Shown piece after piece: positions 8,941 to 18,761 of a stretch of 41,998 nucleotides of DNA (its first letter is position 1; the number at the start of each line of letters is the position of its first letter). Origin of the DNA: Streptosporangiaceae bacterium (GTDB lineage: Bacteria > Actinomycetota > Actinomycetes > Streptosporangiales > Streptosporangiaceae). The notes beneath the pieces were generated by a model. It was not told the DNA's origin and ran no database searches. It saw only the letters and a program-made list of their open reading frames with translations. The position numbers were made by a program, and so were the translations under genes. The stretch spans positions 1-41,998 of the forward strand of contig JASHQA010000158.1 of assembly GCA_030037785.1 (NCBI GenBank), in the 5' to 3' direction.

Positions 8941-10143
8941 CTAGCCAGCCTGAGGTCCTGAACTGGCCGCCCGCAGCAGCCAGGTGGGGTCCAGGTCGTG
9001 AACGGATGAGCAGCCCATGAGCTGCATCGAGCGCGTCATCTCGGCGCGCAGCATCTCCAGCATGTACGAGACGCCGTCCTGACCGCCGAGTGCCAGACCC
9101 CACACGTACGGCCGCCCGACCAGCACGGCCTTCGCGCCGAGGGCCAGCGCCTTGAGCACGTCGCCGCCGCGACGCACGCCGCTGTCGAGGAGGACCGCCA
9201 CCGTGTCCCCCACGGCCGCGACGATCTCGGGCAGGACCTCAATGGTCGCGGGTGCCCCGTCGAGCTGCCGGCCGCCGTGGTTGGAAACCACCACGCCATC
9301 GCAGCCGAGATCGCGCGCCCTGCGACTGTCCTCGGCGGTGAGCACGCCCTTGACGAGCACCGGGCCGTCGAAGTTCTGCCGCACCCAGGCGATGTCCGCC
9401 CACGTCGGCGAGTTCGACTCCCTGCGGCCCATCTCCGGCAGCGCCAGCGGCGCGCCGTCGCGCGTCATCGCCGCGGTGTTCGCCAGCTGAAACGGCATCC
9501 CGTCCCGGACGTAGCGGGCGAGCCAGAACGGCCGCGGCGCGAGCTGCGGACTGAGCTTGAGGGCATTTGCGGCGTTGACGCGCATCGAGAAGCTGAAGCC
9601 GTTGCGGAAGTTCCGCTCCCGCTTGGATCCCACCTGAGTGTCGACGGTGACGACGATGGCCTGGTAGCCGGCCGCTTTCGCGCGGTTCACGAGACTCTCC
9701 ATCCCGGCGCGGCCCAGGTACCGATACAGCTGGAACCAGTGGCGGTCCGGGGAACTCGCGGCGATCGCCTCGAGCGAGAAGCCCGACGCCGAGCTGGCGA
9801 CGCTGATCGTGCCCAAAGACGCGGCCGCGCACGCCACGGCGATGTCAGCCGCGGGATGGATCAGCCGCAGGCCGCCGCAGGGCGCGGTGAGCACCGGGAC
9901 GGAAAGCCGCTGCCCGAACAGCGTCGTCGACAGCTCCGGCTCCTCGACCCAGATGCCCATCCGGGGACGGAAGCGCAGGTCGCGGAAGCCCTGCGTGTTG
10001 CGGCGCATCGTCACCTCATCCTCACTGCCGCCGTCGACGTAGTCGAAGACAGCGCGGGGCAGCGTTCGCTTCGCGAGGCGCCGTGCGTCCTGGTAGTTGA
10101 GAACCCTGGCGAGCCGAGTTCGTTGGAACGTGTTCAGTGCCAT
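8941..10143 (-). CDS. FMN-dependent alpha-hydroxyacid oxidase/dehydrogenase (LldD-like)
   Basis: FDYVDGGSEDEVTMRRN, PVLTAPCGG, VVTVDTQVGSKRERNFRNGF, VVSNHGGRQLDGAPATIEVLPEI, DSGVRRGGDVLKALALGA signature. Confidence 0.92.
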   Translation of the reverse strand: MALNTFQRTRLARVLNYQDARRLAKRTLPRAVFDYVDGGSEDEVTMRRNTQGFRDLRFRPRMGIWVEEPELSTTLFGQRLSVPVLTAPCGGLRLIHPAADIAVACAAASLGTISVASSASGFSLEAIAASSPDRHWFQLYRYLGRAGMESLVNRAKAAGYQAIVVTVDTQVGSKRERNFRNGFSFSMRVNAANALKLSPQLAPRPFWLARYVRDGMPFQLANTAAMTRDGAPLALPEMGRRESNSPTWADIAWVRQNFDGPVLVKGVLTAEDSRRARDLGCDGVVVSNHGGRQLDGAPATIEVLPEIVAAVGDTVAVLLDSGVRRGGDVLKALALGAKAVLVGRPYVWGLALGGQDGVSYMLEMLRAEMTRSMQLMGCSSVHDLDPTWLLRAASSGPQAG

Positions 10144-10220
10144 CTGCTGCTCCCAGCGACTCGAAGCCCCCCGGGTCACCAGTTATGCTGCCACTCCGGC
10201 CCTGAACTTCCAGGAGCGCT

Positions 10221-11699
10221 GTGACCAGTTTCGACCTCGTGCTGCGCGGCGGCCGCGTGATCGACCCCGAGTCCGGCCTTGACGCCGTCTCAGACGTGGC
10301 GGTTTCGCGCGGGCGGATCGCCCAGATAGGGAACGGGCCAGTTACGGCGCCGGTCGACCTGGACGTGACAGGTCACATCGTCACGGCCGGGTTCGTCGAT
10401 GTGCACAGTCACGTGACCGACGTCGCGGGCATGCGGCTGCGGGCACTCGACGGCGTCACCACGGCCTTCGAGCTTGAGGGTGGCGTGACGCCGGTCGAAC
10501 CCGCCTACCGGCGGGCAGCCGCCGAAGGCCGGCCGATCAACTACGGGTTCGCCGCGTCCTGGGCACTGGCCAGGATGGCGACGGTTGGCGGTGTCGATCT
10601 GGACGCCGGCCTCGGCACCTTCATGGCGAACATCGCCACCCCGGCCTGGCAGGGCCCGGCCACGCCGGTCCAGATCAGCCAGCTGCTCGACCGGCTGTCA
10701 GCAGACCTCGCCGACGGGGCGCTCGGCATCGGGATGCTGGTCGGGTACGCGCCGGGCGTCGACCCGGCCGAGTATCTCCGCGTGGCGCGGCTGGCCTCAG
10801 GCGCCGGAGTGCCCACGTTCACGCACGCCAGGGATCTGATCGAGATCGTGCCAGCGACCCTCATCGACGGCGCCGAGGAGATCGTCCGGGCGGCCGCAGA
10901 AACCGGCGCGCACATGCACTACTGCCACCTGAACAGCACATCGCTTCGGCATGTCGACCGGGTGCTCGACGTCGTCGGCCGGGCGCAGGCGGCGGGTTCG
11001 CGGGTGACGACCGAGGCCTACCCGTACGGCTCGGGGATGACGGGCATCGGGGCGGCTTTCCTCGCGCCTGAGCGGCTGCCCGAGCGCGGCCTCACGCCGG
11101 CCGACCTCACGTACGCGCCGACGGGCGAGCAGGTCGCAACCGAGGAACGGCTGCGACAGCTACGCGCCGACGATCCCGGCGGCCTGGTCATCATCAGGCA
11201 TCTCGACGAGGACAGCCCGGCCGACCGGGACGTGATGCTCCGGTCACTGGTCTTCCCTGACGCCGTCGTGGCCAGCGATGCAATGCCGCTGACGTGGTCC
11301 GGCGTCGTTCCGGACCAGATGGCCTGGCCGCTACCCGGCACCGCTTTCACCCACCCGCGCACGGCGGGAACGTTCTCGCGGGCGCTGCGGCTGCTGGGCA
11401 CCGGCGACGGGCCGCTCGGGCTGACCGAGACGCTGCGGCGGTGCAGCCTGCGGCCCGCCCAGCTTCTGGAGGACCGCGTGCCCGCGATGCGGCGCAAGGG
11501 CCGCGTGCGGGCAGGCGCCGACGCCGACATCGTGGTGTTCGACCCGGCGAGCGTGCGTGACCGGGCGACCTACGCCGACAGCACCCGGCCATCGGCCGGC
11601 ATCAGGCATGTGCTGGTGAACGGCGAGCTGCTGGTACGCGACGGCGCGATCGTGACCACGGCGCTGCCGGGCCAGCCGGTTCGCGCGTCGGCACGATAG
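10221..11699 (+). CDS. Amidohydrolase family protein (N-acyl-D-amino-acid deacylase/dihydroorotase-like)
   Basis: LVLRGGRVIDPESGLDAVSDVAVSRGRIAQIG, GFVDVHSHVTD, C-terminal GADADIVVFDPASVRDRATYADSTRPSAGIRHVLVNGELLVRDG. Confidence 0.88.
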   Translation: MTSFDLVLRGGRVIDPESGLDAVSDVAVSRGRIAQIGNGPVTAPVDLDVTGHIVTAGFVDVHSHVTDVAGMRLRALDGVTTAFELEGGVTPVEPAYRRAAAEGRPINYGFAASWALARMATVGGVDLDAGLGTFMANIATPAWQGPATPVQISQLLDRLSADLADGALGIGMLVGYAPGVDPAEYLRVARLASGAGVPTFTHARDLIEIVPATLIDGAEEIVRAAAETGAHMHYCHLNSTSLRHVDRVLDVVGRAQAAGSRVTTEAYPYGSGMTGIGAAFLAPERLPERGLTPADLTYAPTGEQVATEERLRQLRADDPGGLVIIRHLDEDSPADRDVMLRSLVFPDAVVASDAMPLTWSGVVPDQMAWPLPGTAFTHPRTAGTFSRALRLLGTGDGPLGLTETLRRCSLRPAQLLEDRVPAMRRKGRVRAGADADIVVFDPASVRDRATYADSTRPSAGIRHVLVNGELLVRDGAIVTTALPGQPVRASAR

Positions 11700-11762
11700 C
11701 CGCATCCGCCCGTCGGCGCCACTGGCGGCTAGCGGCCGGTCGGCGTCACTCCCGGCGCGAGA

Positions 11763-13157
11763 TCAGGGTAGCGCGAGTGGCGGCGCCAGCCACCGGACCG
11801 TCAGCGTCGGCTGGTCACCGACGCTGGCCCGGATCTGAAGCCGGTGCGGCGTCTGGCGCGAGACGATGTCAGCGTGGAACTCGCCGTCGGCCACCCAGCC
11901 GGCGGAGACCGACACCGCAGGAAACGGCGAGTGCAGTCCGGGCAGCGCGCCGTCACACCACTGCCCGTCCGGCACGTCGAAAGCGTGCTCGTCGCCGCGC
12001 ACCGTCAGGACCAGGCGGTTACCGCCCGGCAGCGGCTCGATGCGAACGCGTTCTATCCGGTCGGTGAACGGCCCGTCAGCGCTCGTGGGCGACAGCTCCA
12101 CCGGCTGATCGGGCCCGTGCGCGGCGGCCGTGACGGCCGGGGTCGACAGCCGCTGTAGCCTGTCGGCGAGCTGCTGCTCGGCTGCCGCGGCAGGTCGTGC
12201 GTCGCGGAACGCCGGCAGCAGGTGCGCCCAGACGAGATCGAGCTCGGCCTGCATGTCGATCACCTGGGCCGTGCACACGATGACGGCGTCGGCGTCCGGC
12301 AGCACGACCGCGAGCTGCCCGAAGGCTCCGTCGGCCCGCTGGGCTCCGTGCCGGCACATCCACATCTGGTAGCCGTAGCCCTGCCGCCAGTCCTCGTTCG
12401 CCTGCTGGCGGGAGTTGCCGATCTGCGGCCTGCGGCACTCGGCCACGAACTCGGCCGGCACCAGCTGAGCGTCGTCCCAGCGGCCGTCCTGAAGCACCAG
12501 CTGGCCGAGCTTGGCAACCGATTCCGTCGTCACGTGCAGACCGGAGAAACCCTGGTCGATCCCGGTTGGCGTCGACAGCCACTCCGCTCGGTCGATGCCC
12601 AGCGGATCAAGCAACCTGGGGCGCAGGTAGTCGACCACCCGCTGACCGGTCGTCGACGTGATGATCTGCGACAAGGTAAGAGAGTTGCCCTGGTTGTAGG
12701 CGAACACGCTGCCGGGCGGCTCGTCTGGCGGCAGCGCCAGGAAATTGCGGACCGGGTCCGGCCCCATGGTCACGATCCGCGGCAGCGTCTCCTGCCGGTG
12801 CCCGCTCGCCATCGACAGCAGATGGCGAACCCGAAGCTGCCGCAGGTGCTCGGGCAGCGGCTGCGGTGCAAGGGCAGGGAGCACGTCAGCGACCAGATCC
12901 TCCGCAGCGAAGCGCCCCTCCCCGATCGCTATCCCGACCGCCATGGCCAGGAACGTCTTCGAGAGCGAGTAGAGCAGCTGGATGTCGCCACTGCGATAGG
13001 GGGCCCACCAGCCTTCCGCCACTACTGCCCCGTGCCTGAGGATCATGAGCGAGTGCAGGTCCATCCCGGCGGTGTCGACCGCAGCCAGGAAGCCGACTAT
13101 CCGCGCGGCGTCCACGCCCAGCTCGGATGGCGCCGACCTGGGTAGCTGCGCCGTCAC
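11763..13157 (-). CDS. Serine hydrolase, beta-lactamase/penicillin-binding protein class C family
   Basis: LLYSLSKTFLAMAVGIAIGEGRF (SxxK) and FAYNQGNSLTLSQII (YxN) motifs. Confidence 0.87.
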   Translation of the reverse strand: MTAQLPRSAPSELGVDAARIVGFLAAVDTAGMDLHSLMILRHGAVVAEGWWAPYRSGDIQLLYSLSKTFLAMAVGIAIGEGRFAAEDLVADVLPALAPQPLPEHLRQLRVRHLLSMASGHRQETLPRIVTMGPDPVRNFLALPPDEPPGSVFAYNQGNSLTLSQIITSTTGQRVVDYLRPRLLDPLGIDRAEWLSTPTGIDQGFSGLHVTTESVAKLGQLVLQDGRWDDAQLVPAEFVAECRRPQIGNSRQQANEDWRQGYGYQMWMCRHGAQRADGAFGQLAVVLPDADAVIVCTAQVIDMQAELDLVWAHLLPAFRDARPAAAAEQQLADRLQRLSTPAVTAAAHGPDQPVELSPTSADGPFTDRIERVRIEPLPGGNRLVLTVRGDEHAFDVPDGQWCDGALPGLHSPFPAVSVSAGWVADGEFHADIVSRQTPHRLQIRASVGDQPTLTVRWLAPPLALP

Positions 13158-14161
13158 GAATCGCCCCGCAGCGCCTCAGCCGTCGCGGCGAGTTCGGTGG
13201 CGTCAGCGGCGTACGGGGTGTAGAGCGAGACCCTCGTGACGACGTCGCCGAGCCGCTGCCGGATCGCGGCGGCGACCTCGGCCGGGGTACCGGTCACGGC
13301 GAACGCGGCCAGGACGTCATCGCCGATCAGATCGCCCATCTGGGCCCACTCCTGGCGCCGCGACAGCAGGTTGAGTTGCTGACCGAGCTCACCCCAGCCG
13401 TGCAACTCGAGCACCGGGCGGTATGCCGGCGTCGATCCGTAGAACGCGATCTGGCGGCGAACGCCCGCCTCGGCTGCCGCGCGCGCCTCCGGGTCCGATC
13501 CCAGCACGGCGAACACCGGCTGGCACAGCGTGAAGCCGTCAAGATTGCCGCGAGCGGCGCGCAGCGCCGGGATGGTGCGCTCACGCAGGTAGGCCTCAGT
13601 CGTGAAGCCATGGCAGAGCATGCCGTCGGCAACCCGGCCGGCGACTGCCGTCATGCCCTCGCCCACGGCCGCCAGCATGACCGCCGGATTGCCGTGCGGG
13701 TTCGGTCCCGGATTGAAGAAGTCAGTCATGAGCGTGTGCTGGTAGAAGCGACCGCGGTAGGCCAGCTTCCCGCCGGTCGCCCAGCTCTGCCAGATGGCTC
13801 TGATCGCGGCGATGAACTCTTCCATGCGCGGCGCCGGGTGGCTCCACGGCATGCTGAACCGGCGCTCGATGTGCGGCCGCACCTGGGAGCCGAGCCCGAG
13901 CTGGAATCGTCCGCCGGAGATGAGCTGGAGGTCGTTGCCGAGCATCGCGAGACTCATCGGGTTGCGGGCGAAGGCGACGGCGATCTCCGACCGCAGCGTG
14001 ATCGCGCGGGTCGCGCGCGCGGCCAGCGCCAGCGACACAAAGGGGTCGTGCCTCGTCTCCGAGGCGCTGAAGCCGTCATAGCCGTCGGCCTCGGCAGCCA
14101 CCGCGGCTGTCTCTGCCGCGACCGGGTCGCCAGCTAGGTGAGTTGCGGCGTCGACCAGCAT
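13154..14161 (-). CDS. LLM-class (F420-dependent) oxidoreductase
   Basis: EADGYDGFSASETRHDPFVSLALAARATRAITLRSEIAVAFARNPMSLAMLGNDLQLISGGRFQLGLGSQ typical luciferase-like monooxygenase fold. Confidence 0.9.
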   Translation of the reverse strand: MLVDAATHLAGDPVAAETAAVAAEADGYDGFSASETRHDPFVSLALAARATRAITLRSEIAVAFARNPMSLAMLGNDLQLISGGRFQLGLGSQVRPHIERRFSMPWSHPAPRMEEFIAAIRAIWQSWATGGKLAYRGRFYQHTLMTDFFNPGPNPHGNPAVMLAAVGEGMTAVAGRVADGMLCHGFTTEAYLRERTIPALRAARGNLDGFTLCQPVFAVLGSDPEARAAAEAGVRRQIAFYGSTPAYRPVLELHGWGELGQQLNLLSRRQEWAQMGDLIGDDVLAAFAVTGTPAEVAAAIRQRLGDVVTRVSLYTPYAADATELAATAEALRGDS

Positions 14162-14209
14162 CCGGTCCCCTCTCAGCGTCGATGGCGGCCAGCCTCGGGC
14201 CCGTCCGTG

Positions 14210-15949
14210 CTAGTTTGCCGCGCCGCCGGCAGGTGGCACAGCCGGTGCGCCGGTCAGTTCTCGCGCCGCCCGCAGCGGATCCAGGCCGGCGAAGGCACGC
14301 ACGTTGCGGAGGGCGAGCGCGACGATCGTCAGGGTAGGTCCGTACCCGGAGATCGTCGGAAACACCGCGGAGTCGGCGACCAGGACGTTGGGTGCTTCCC
14401 AGAGCCGACCCCACTCGTCGCAGACGCTCGTGCTCGGGTTCCTGCCCATCCGGGCCGTCCCCGCCACGTGCCGGGATACGGGTACCACCGAGATGTCGGC
14501 GTGGGCGGACTGGAGTTCGCCCGTGGTGGTGGGCGAGGTGGCGACGATGGTGTACTTCGCGCCTGCCTCGGTGAGGATCGCCGCCAGCCGCTCGCCGTGG
14601 TACTGCGACGCGGCGATCTCGTGGGGGTGGGGCTCGTAGGTCGTCCTGGCCACGGGAAGGCCGCGGAAGTCGCGGATGGACGGATCGAGATCGACCCGGT
14701 TCCTTGTCTGCGGCAGATCCTCGCCCTGCATCACGAAACCGAGGAAATGGTCTCGCATCGGCGACCGCCGCATATGGCTCCGGTGCTCGGCACCCCACGG
14801 GTACAGCTTCGCCTCGGCGATCACGCTGGCCGGCGTGCAGTGTTCGACGACACCGCCCTTGAGCCAGGGCAGCCCGGCGGCACTGGCGGCATTCCGGGCG
14901 AGCTCGTCCACGATGACGTGGTCGTCGTGAACGTGGGTGACCGATCGGCCAATGTGACCGTGCACCCGGAACGGCACTTCTCCGAAGACAAAGGTCTGCA
15001 TGTGGAACATCAGGTTGCGGCCGATGTTTGGGTTGGCGAAGCCGGACAGCAAGAGCAGGCGCGGCGTTTCCATGGCGCCAGCGGCCACGACGACTTCATC
15101 GGCCAGTTCCACGTGGGTCCCGCCGTCGGCGTCGATCCACTCCACTCCGGTCGCCCGTCCGTCCCGGACCAGGATCCTGGACACGAAGGCGTCAGCCCGC
15201 AGGTCGGCCCGGCCGGTCAGCAGGGCGCGGCGCAGCGCCGGGCCAGGTCCCCCCTTGGCGTGAATCGGGCAGCCGAAGTCGGCGCAGAAGCCGCAGTTGT
15301 TGCACGCCGGCCGTCCGTCGTAGGGGACCGAGTTGACGCCGGTCGGTGCCGGGTAGGAGTGATACCCGAGGCGGTCGGCGGCCGCCGAGGTCAGCAGGGA
15401 TGCATACATCGGGGGCCCTGGCGGCATCGGATACGGGCTCGATCGCCATGCCGCGAACGGGTTGGCTCCGGCCAGCCCCGCCACGCCGATGAGCCGCTCG
15501 GCGGTGTCGTAGTACGGCTCCAGGTCGTCATAGGTGAGCGGCCAGTCGGCGATGTTGGCGCCCTCCGCCGGGCCGAGTTCGGTCAGCATCCGGAAGTCGT
15601 CTTCGCGGAGCCGGACCAGCTTCGCGTCGGCGTGCACGCTTCCGCCGCCGACAGTCGCGGGCACGTTGTTGACTTCGCCGGTCAGTATCCGGTCGCCGTC
15701 TGACTCGTTCCGGCGGAACGTCCGGGGCTCGAGCCACGGGTCGGGACCGAGGAAGTGCCGGATCGTGTACTTGAGCTCGTCGTTGGAGAACACCTGCATG
15801 AGGTCGTAAGGGCGGGCCGGCTGAATGAGGTAGTTGTGACCGCGCTCGAACACGACGACCGACCGTCCAGCCCGGGTGAGTTCGTCAGCTGCGGTCGCGC
15901 CGCCCGGCCCGGAGCCGACAATGATCGTGTCGAAATCCCGAGCCGTCAT
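14210..15949 (-). CDS. GMC family oxidoreductase
   Basis: DTIIVGSGPGGATAADELTRAGRSVVVFERG FAD-binding motif; SHMRRSP..; C-terminal HVAGTARMGRNPSTSVCDEWGRLWEAPNVLVADSAVFPTISGYGPTLTI. Confidence 0.92.
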   Translation of the reverse strand: MTARDFDTIIVGSGPGGATAADELTRAGRSVVVFERGHNYLIQPARPYDLMQVFSNDELKYTIRHFLGPDPWLEPRTFRRNESDGDRILTGEVNNVPATVGGGSVHADAKLVRLREDDFRMLTELGPAEGANIADWPLTYDDLEPYYDTAERLIGVAGLAGANPFAAWRSSPYPMPPGPPMYASLLTSAAADRLGYHSYPAPTGVNSVPYDGRPACNNCGFCADFGCPIHAKGGPGPALRRALLTGRADLRADAFVSRILVRDGRATGVEWIDADGGTHVELADEVVVAAGAMETPRLLLLSGFANPNIGRNLMFHMQTFVFGEVPFRVHGHIGRSVTHVHDDHVIVDELARNAASAAGLPWLKGGVVEHCTPASVIAEAKLYPWGAEHRSHMRRSPMRDHFLGFVMQGEDLPQTRNRVDLDPSIRDFRGLPVARTTYEPHPHEIAASQYHGERLAAILTEAGAKYTIVATSPTTTGELQSAHADISVVPVSRHVAGTARMGRNPSTSVCDEWGRLWEAPNVLVADSAVFPTISGYGPTLTIVALALRNVRAFAGLDPLRAARELTGAPAVPPAGGAAN

Positions 15950-16506
15950 TCGTGGCTCACTTCGTCATCGCTGTAGCCGCGAGGCTGCACGTCCCCGAGG
16001 TAGCCAATGGAGCGCCAGCCGATCAAATCGCGGTTGCCGCCATATTCGGGTGCCGAATAGAGCCCCTCGCAGACATGCTCGTAGAGCAGATCCAGAAACG
16101 AACCCGCCGCCCTGAGCCGCTCATCCTGTTCTCCTGCGGAAAGAGCGGGGAAATCCTCGCCGAGAGCCGCAAGGCCCTCGGCGTACTGCTCCTGCAGCCC
16201 GACCACGGGACCGAGGCGTTCGCGCTCGGAAACGCCTCTCGACCCTTCGATGCGAGTGCGCCAGGCAAGCTCGTCCTGGGCAGTCAGCCGATGAAAGCTG
16301 GCAAACGACGGGCCGCCACCGAACCGCCCGGAAAACGGACCCCCGGCCCAGATGCGGGGCGGATCAACGAGGAACGCGCCGAGTAGGCCGTCGATGTAGT
16401 CGGCAGCGCCAGCCTCAGCAGCGTCCGGATCGTCGTCGGCGGGCACCAGCCGAGCGCAGGCAGCCGCCAGTATGCGCCGCTGACCCTCGCTCAGGAACCG
16501 GGACAT
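15946..16506 (-). CDS. Gluconate 2-dehydrogenase subunit 3-like protein
   Basis: LSEGQRRILAAACARLVPADDDPDAAEAGAADYIDGLLGAF; 4-nt overlap with the GMC gene. Confidence 0.8.
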   Translation of the reverse strand: MSRFLSEGQRRILAAACARLVPADDDPDAAEAGAADYIDGLLGAFLVDPPRIWAGGPFSGRFGGGPSFASFHRLTAQDELAWRTRIEGSRGVSERERLGPVVGLQEQYAEGLAALGEDFPALSAGEQDERLRAAGSFLDLLYEHVCEGLYSAPEYGGNRDLIGWRSIGYLGDVQPRGYSDDEVSHE

Positions 16507-16638
16507 GCGCCCTCCGTTCGCGTCATCGGGCGCAGTAGTCCCGGCGGCTCATGGGGTGGGTCCATAAAGAGCTTTGCTGAAGCATATGACGCTAAACAGG
16601 CGAATAGGCAGCCGGTAGCTGGCACTGCGGCACGGGAC

Positions 16639-17529
16639 CTAGGCGGTTGTGCCGCGCTCGCCGACGCCTAGCAGGGTCCACCAGGCGTCGCCGAAGTAGC
16701 GGCGCGGAACCGGGGGTTGGCCGGGGACCGTCAGACCGTGGCGGCTGAGGTAGTCAGCGAACCAGGGCGGGTCGGCGAGGATCTGCTCGTAGACCCAGGA
16801 GTAGACGAAATGCTGGGCCAGCTCTGCCGTGGCAGCGGCCGTGCCGATGATCTCACTGAGACTCTGGTACTCAAGCGCGCAGATGCTCATATGCAGCCAG
16901 GTGGACTGCGCGCTGTGGCAGCCCGCCGGGGGCGGCGGCGGATCGGGCCATCGCTGGCTTGCCTCGGCGGTCGCGCCCTTGACCCCTGCCACTTCTTCCG
17001 TCCAGTGGAGTTGCTCGTGGATGAAGGTAGTGAGCGCCATGGCGGGACGGTGGGTCAGCCGGCCCGGACTGACCGTCAGCGGATGGCTGAACGCGCCGCG
17101 GATCGATTCGTCCACGGTCACAACGTCCGTGAACATCCAGCGCCGCAGGTCGTAGCTGGCCAGCACCGCGGCCAGGGCGGCCGCCGCGGTGGTCTCTGAC
17201 TCGGTGTCGTGCGCCGTGCGGATGTCTATTTCGGTCGCAGACGCAGCCGGGTCGGCGCGTCCTGGTTCATGCTTTCCCGCATCCAGTTCGCCGCTGCCAG
17301 CTGTCACGCAGGCTTGGCACCTCGGCAGGTGCGGCGAGTACTCGGCGCTCCATGGCCGGGCGATCGGTGTCAGCTGGTCGCGATCGTGGCCGCACAACGG
17401 ACGCTCGTCACTGTCGAGGGCGTGCAGCAGCACGCGGCCGGTGACCACGTGGATTTGGTGGCCATCGAGCACGTCGGTTCGTTCTTTCCGGTCGATGCAC
17501 TGCTCTGCGATGGTTAGTTTGGGCGTCAT
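16639..17529 (-). CDS. Hypothetical protein with N-terminal Cys/His cluster and HExxH motif
   Basis: LCGHDRDQ...PRCQACV and FIHEQLHWTEEV; 296 aa continuous frame. Confidence 0.6.
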   Translation of the reverse strand: MTPKLTIAEQCIDRKERTDVLDGHQIHVVTGRVLLHALDSDERPLCGHDRDQLTPIARPWSAEYSPHLPRCQACVTAGSGELDAGKHEPGRADPAASATEIDIRTAHDTESETTAAAALAAVLASYDLRRWMFTDVVTVDESIRGAFSHPLTVSPGRLTHRPAMALTTFIHEQLHWTEEVAGVKGATAEASQRWPDPPPPPAGCHSAQSTWLHMSICALEYQSLSEIIGTAAATAELAQHFVYSWVYEQILADPPWFADYLSRHGLTVPGQPPVPRRYFGDAWWTLLGVGERGTTA

Positions 17530-17544
17530 TTCTGCCTCGCCTGT

Positions 17545-18423
17545 CTAGATCCGCTCCAGTTCCGTGCCGTCGAACAGCGGCTCGATGTCGTGCCGCCTGA
17601 CGTCGGTGGCCATCTCCTCGTCGGCTGGAACTGGGCCACCGGCATCCGCTGCCTCGAGGGTCGGCCGCAGCAGCCGGACGTCGCTTGACGAATTGAGGAA
17701 GAGACCAGGGCGGCCCAGCACGTAGTGCACCGCCCGGGCCAGCGCGTCGCCACCGGGCAGCGGCTCATACCAGCTGAATCGCGGCGCCGGGACCTCTTGC
17801 CAGCGTCGGCGCGCGACCGATTTGATCGTCTGCACCGCCACGCCCCGCTGCTCGCACACGCCCAGCAGTGCTTCCATGTCAGCTCTGTACCGGTCAATGG
17901 ACATCAGCGCGTAGTTGTACGGGAGGAGCACCGAACTGAAGTCGAACCGCTCGAGGCTCCGCAGGTGCATGCCCGCAATCCGCAGCCCGTGCCCGGTCAC
18001 ACCGATGAACCTGGCGAGCCCCTCGTCCCTGGCACGCGCCAGCGCCTCGACCGCGCCACCGGGGCCGTGGGCCGTCTCCCACTCGTCGGGCTCGACGAGA
18101 TTGTGCAACTGAATGAGATCGACGGAGTCGACGCCGAGGCGGGTCAGCGAGCGTTCGAGGCTGGCACGCGCGCCATCGCCCGAGCGCTCCCCCGTCTTGG
18201 TGGCGAGGAAGAACCGCCCCCTGTGCTCGGCCAGCCAGGGCGCGATCCGAAGCTCTGAGTCGCCGTAAGACGCCGCCGTGTCGATGTGGTTGACGCCAGA
18301 CTCCAGCAGGATCGCAAGGACCTCGTCGGCGCGCTCCTGCCGCATTGCCCCCAGCGCCGCCGCGCCAAAGATGACACGGCTGCTCTCATGTCCAGTCCGG
18401 CCGAACGGTGCGCGATCAGTCAT
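17545..18423 (-). CDS. Aldo/keto reductase
   Basis: VNHIDTAASYGDSELRIAPWL, GVDSVDLIQLHNL, ARFIGVTGHG motifs. Confidence 0.92.
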   Translation of the reverse strand: MTDRAPFGRTGHESSRVIFGAAALGAMRQERADEVLAILLESGVNHIDTAASYGDSELRIAPWLAEHRGRFFLATKTGERSGDGARASLERSLTRLGVDSVDLIQLHNLVEPDEWETAHGPGGAVEALARARDEGLARFIGVTGHGLRIAGMHLRSLERFDFSSVLLPYNYALMSIDRYRADMEALLGVCEQRGVAVQTIKSVARRRWQEVPAPRFSWYEPLPGGDALARAVHYVLGRPGLFLNSSSDVRLLRPTLEAADAGGPVPADEEMATDVRRHDIEPLFDGTELERI

Positions 18424-18546
18424 AGTCGGAGATTACCCACGCCTCTGGGCATGTACCGCTGCCTGCCGCGCGCCGAAATACGGCCAATTGACCGGCGCGC
18501 GATGCAGAATGGTCAGTACCTGCACGCGAACGCTGAAGGGCCCCTC

Positions 18547-18699
18547 GTGGTAAGAAAGATCGTCATATGGGCGCTCATCGTCTTTGTCGTCTGGTACCTG
18601 CTCACCGATCCTGACGGCGCCGCGGCTTTCGGCTCCCACGTACTGAACGGCCTCAAATCGGCCGGCAAGTCACTGTCGACGTTCGTCAGCAACCTGTAG
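18547..18699 (+). CDS. Small single-pass membrane protein (about 50 aa)
   Basis: GTG start; VVRKIVIWALIVFVVWYLLTDPDGAAAFGSHVLNGLKSAGKSLSTFVSNL, hydrophobic N-terminus plus amphipathic tail. Confidence 0.6.
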   Translation: MVRKIVIWALIVFVVWYLLTDPDGAAAFGSHVLNGLKSAGKSLSTFVSNL

Positions 18700-18761
18700 G
18701 CAGCAAGCAGTCGCGCGGGCTGGGTGGGCCGGATCTATCCTTAACCCAGCGGTCCCTGGCG

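Noticed and set aside
8941-16506. Possible mycofactocin-type cluster (LldD-like oxidase and GMC oxidoreductase in the same region)
   Set aside because: No mycofactocin precursor, radical SAM enzyme or MftB/MftE-like gene was seen; the two genes are separated by unrelated genes.
18414-18426. CAGTCATAGT match to the hairpin loop region at the aldo/keto reductase start
   Set aside because: No inverted arms; overlaps the start codon; a roughly 10-nt match is compatible with chance.
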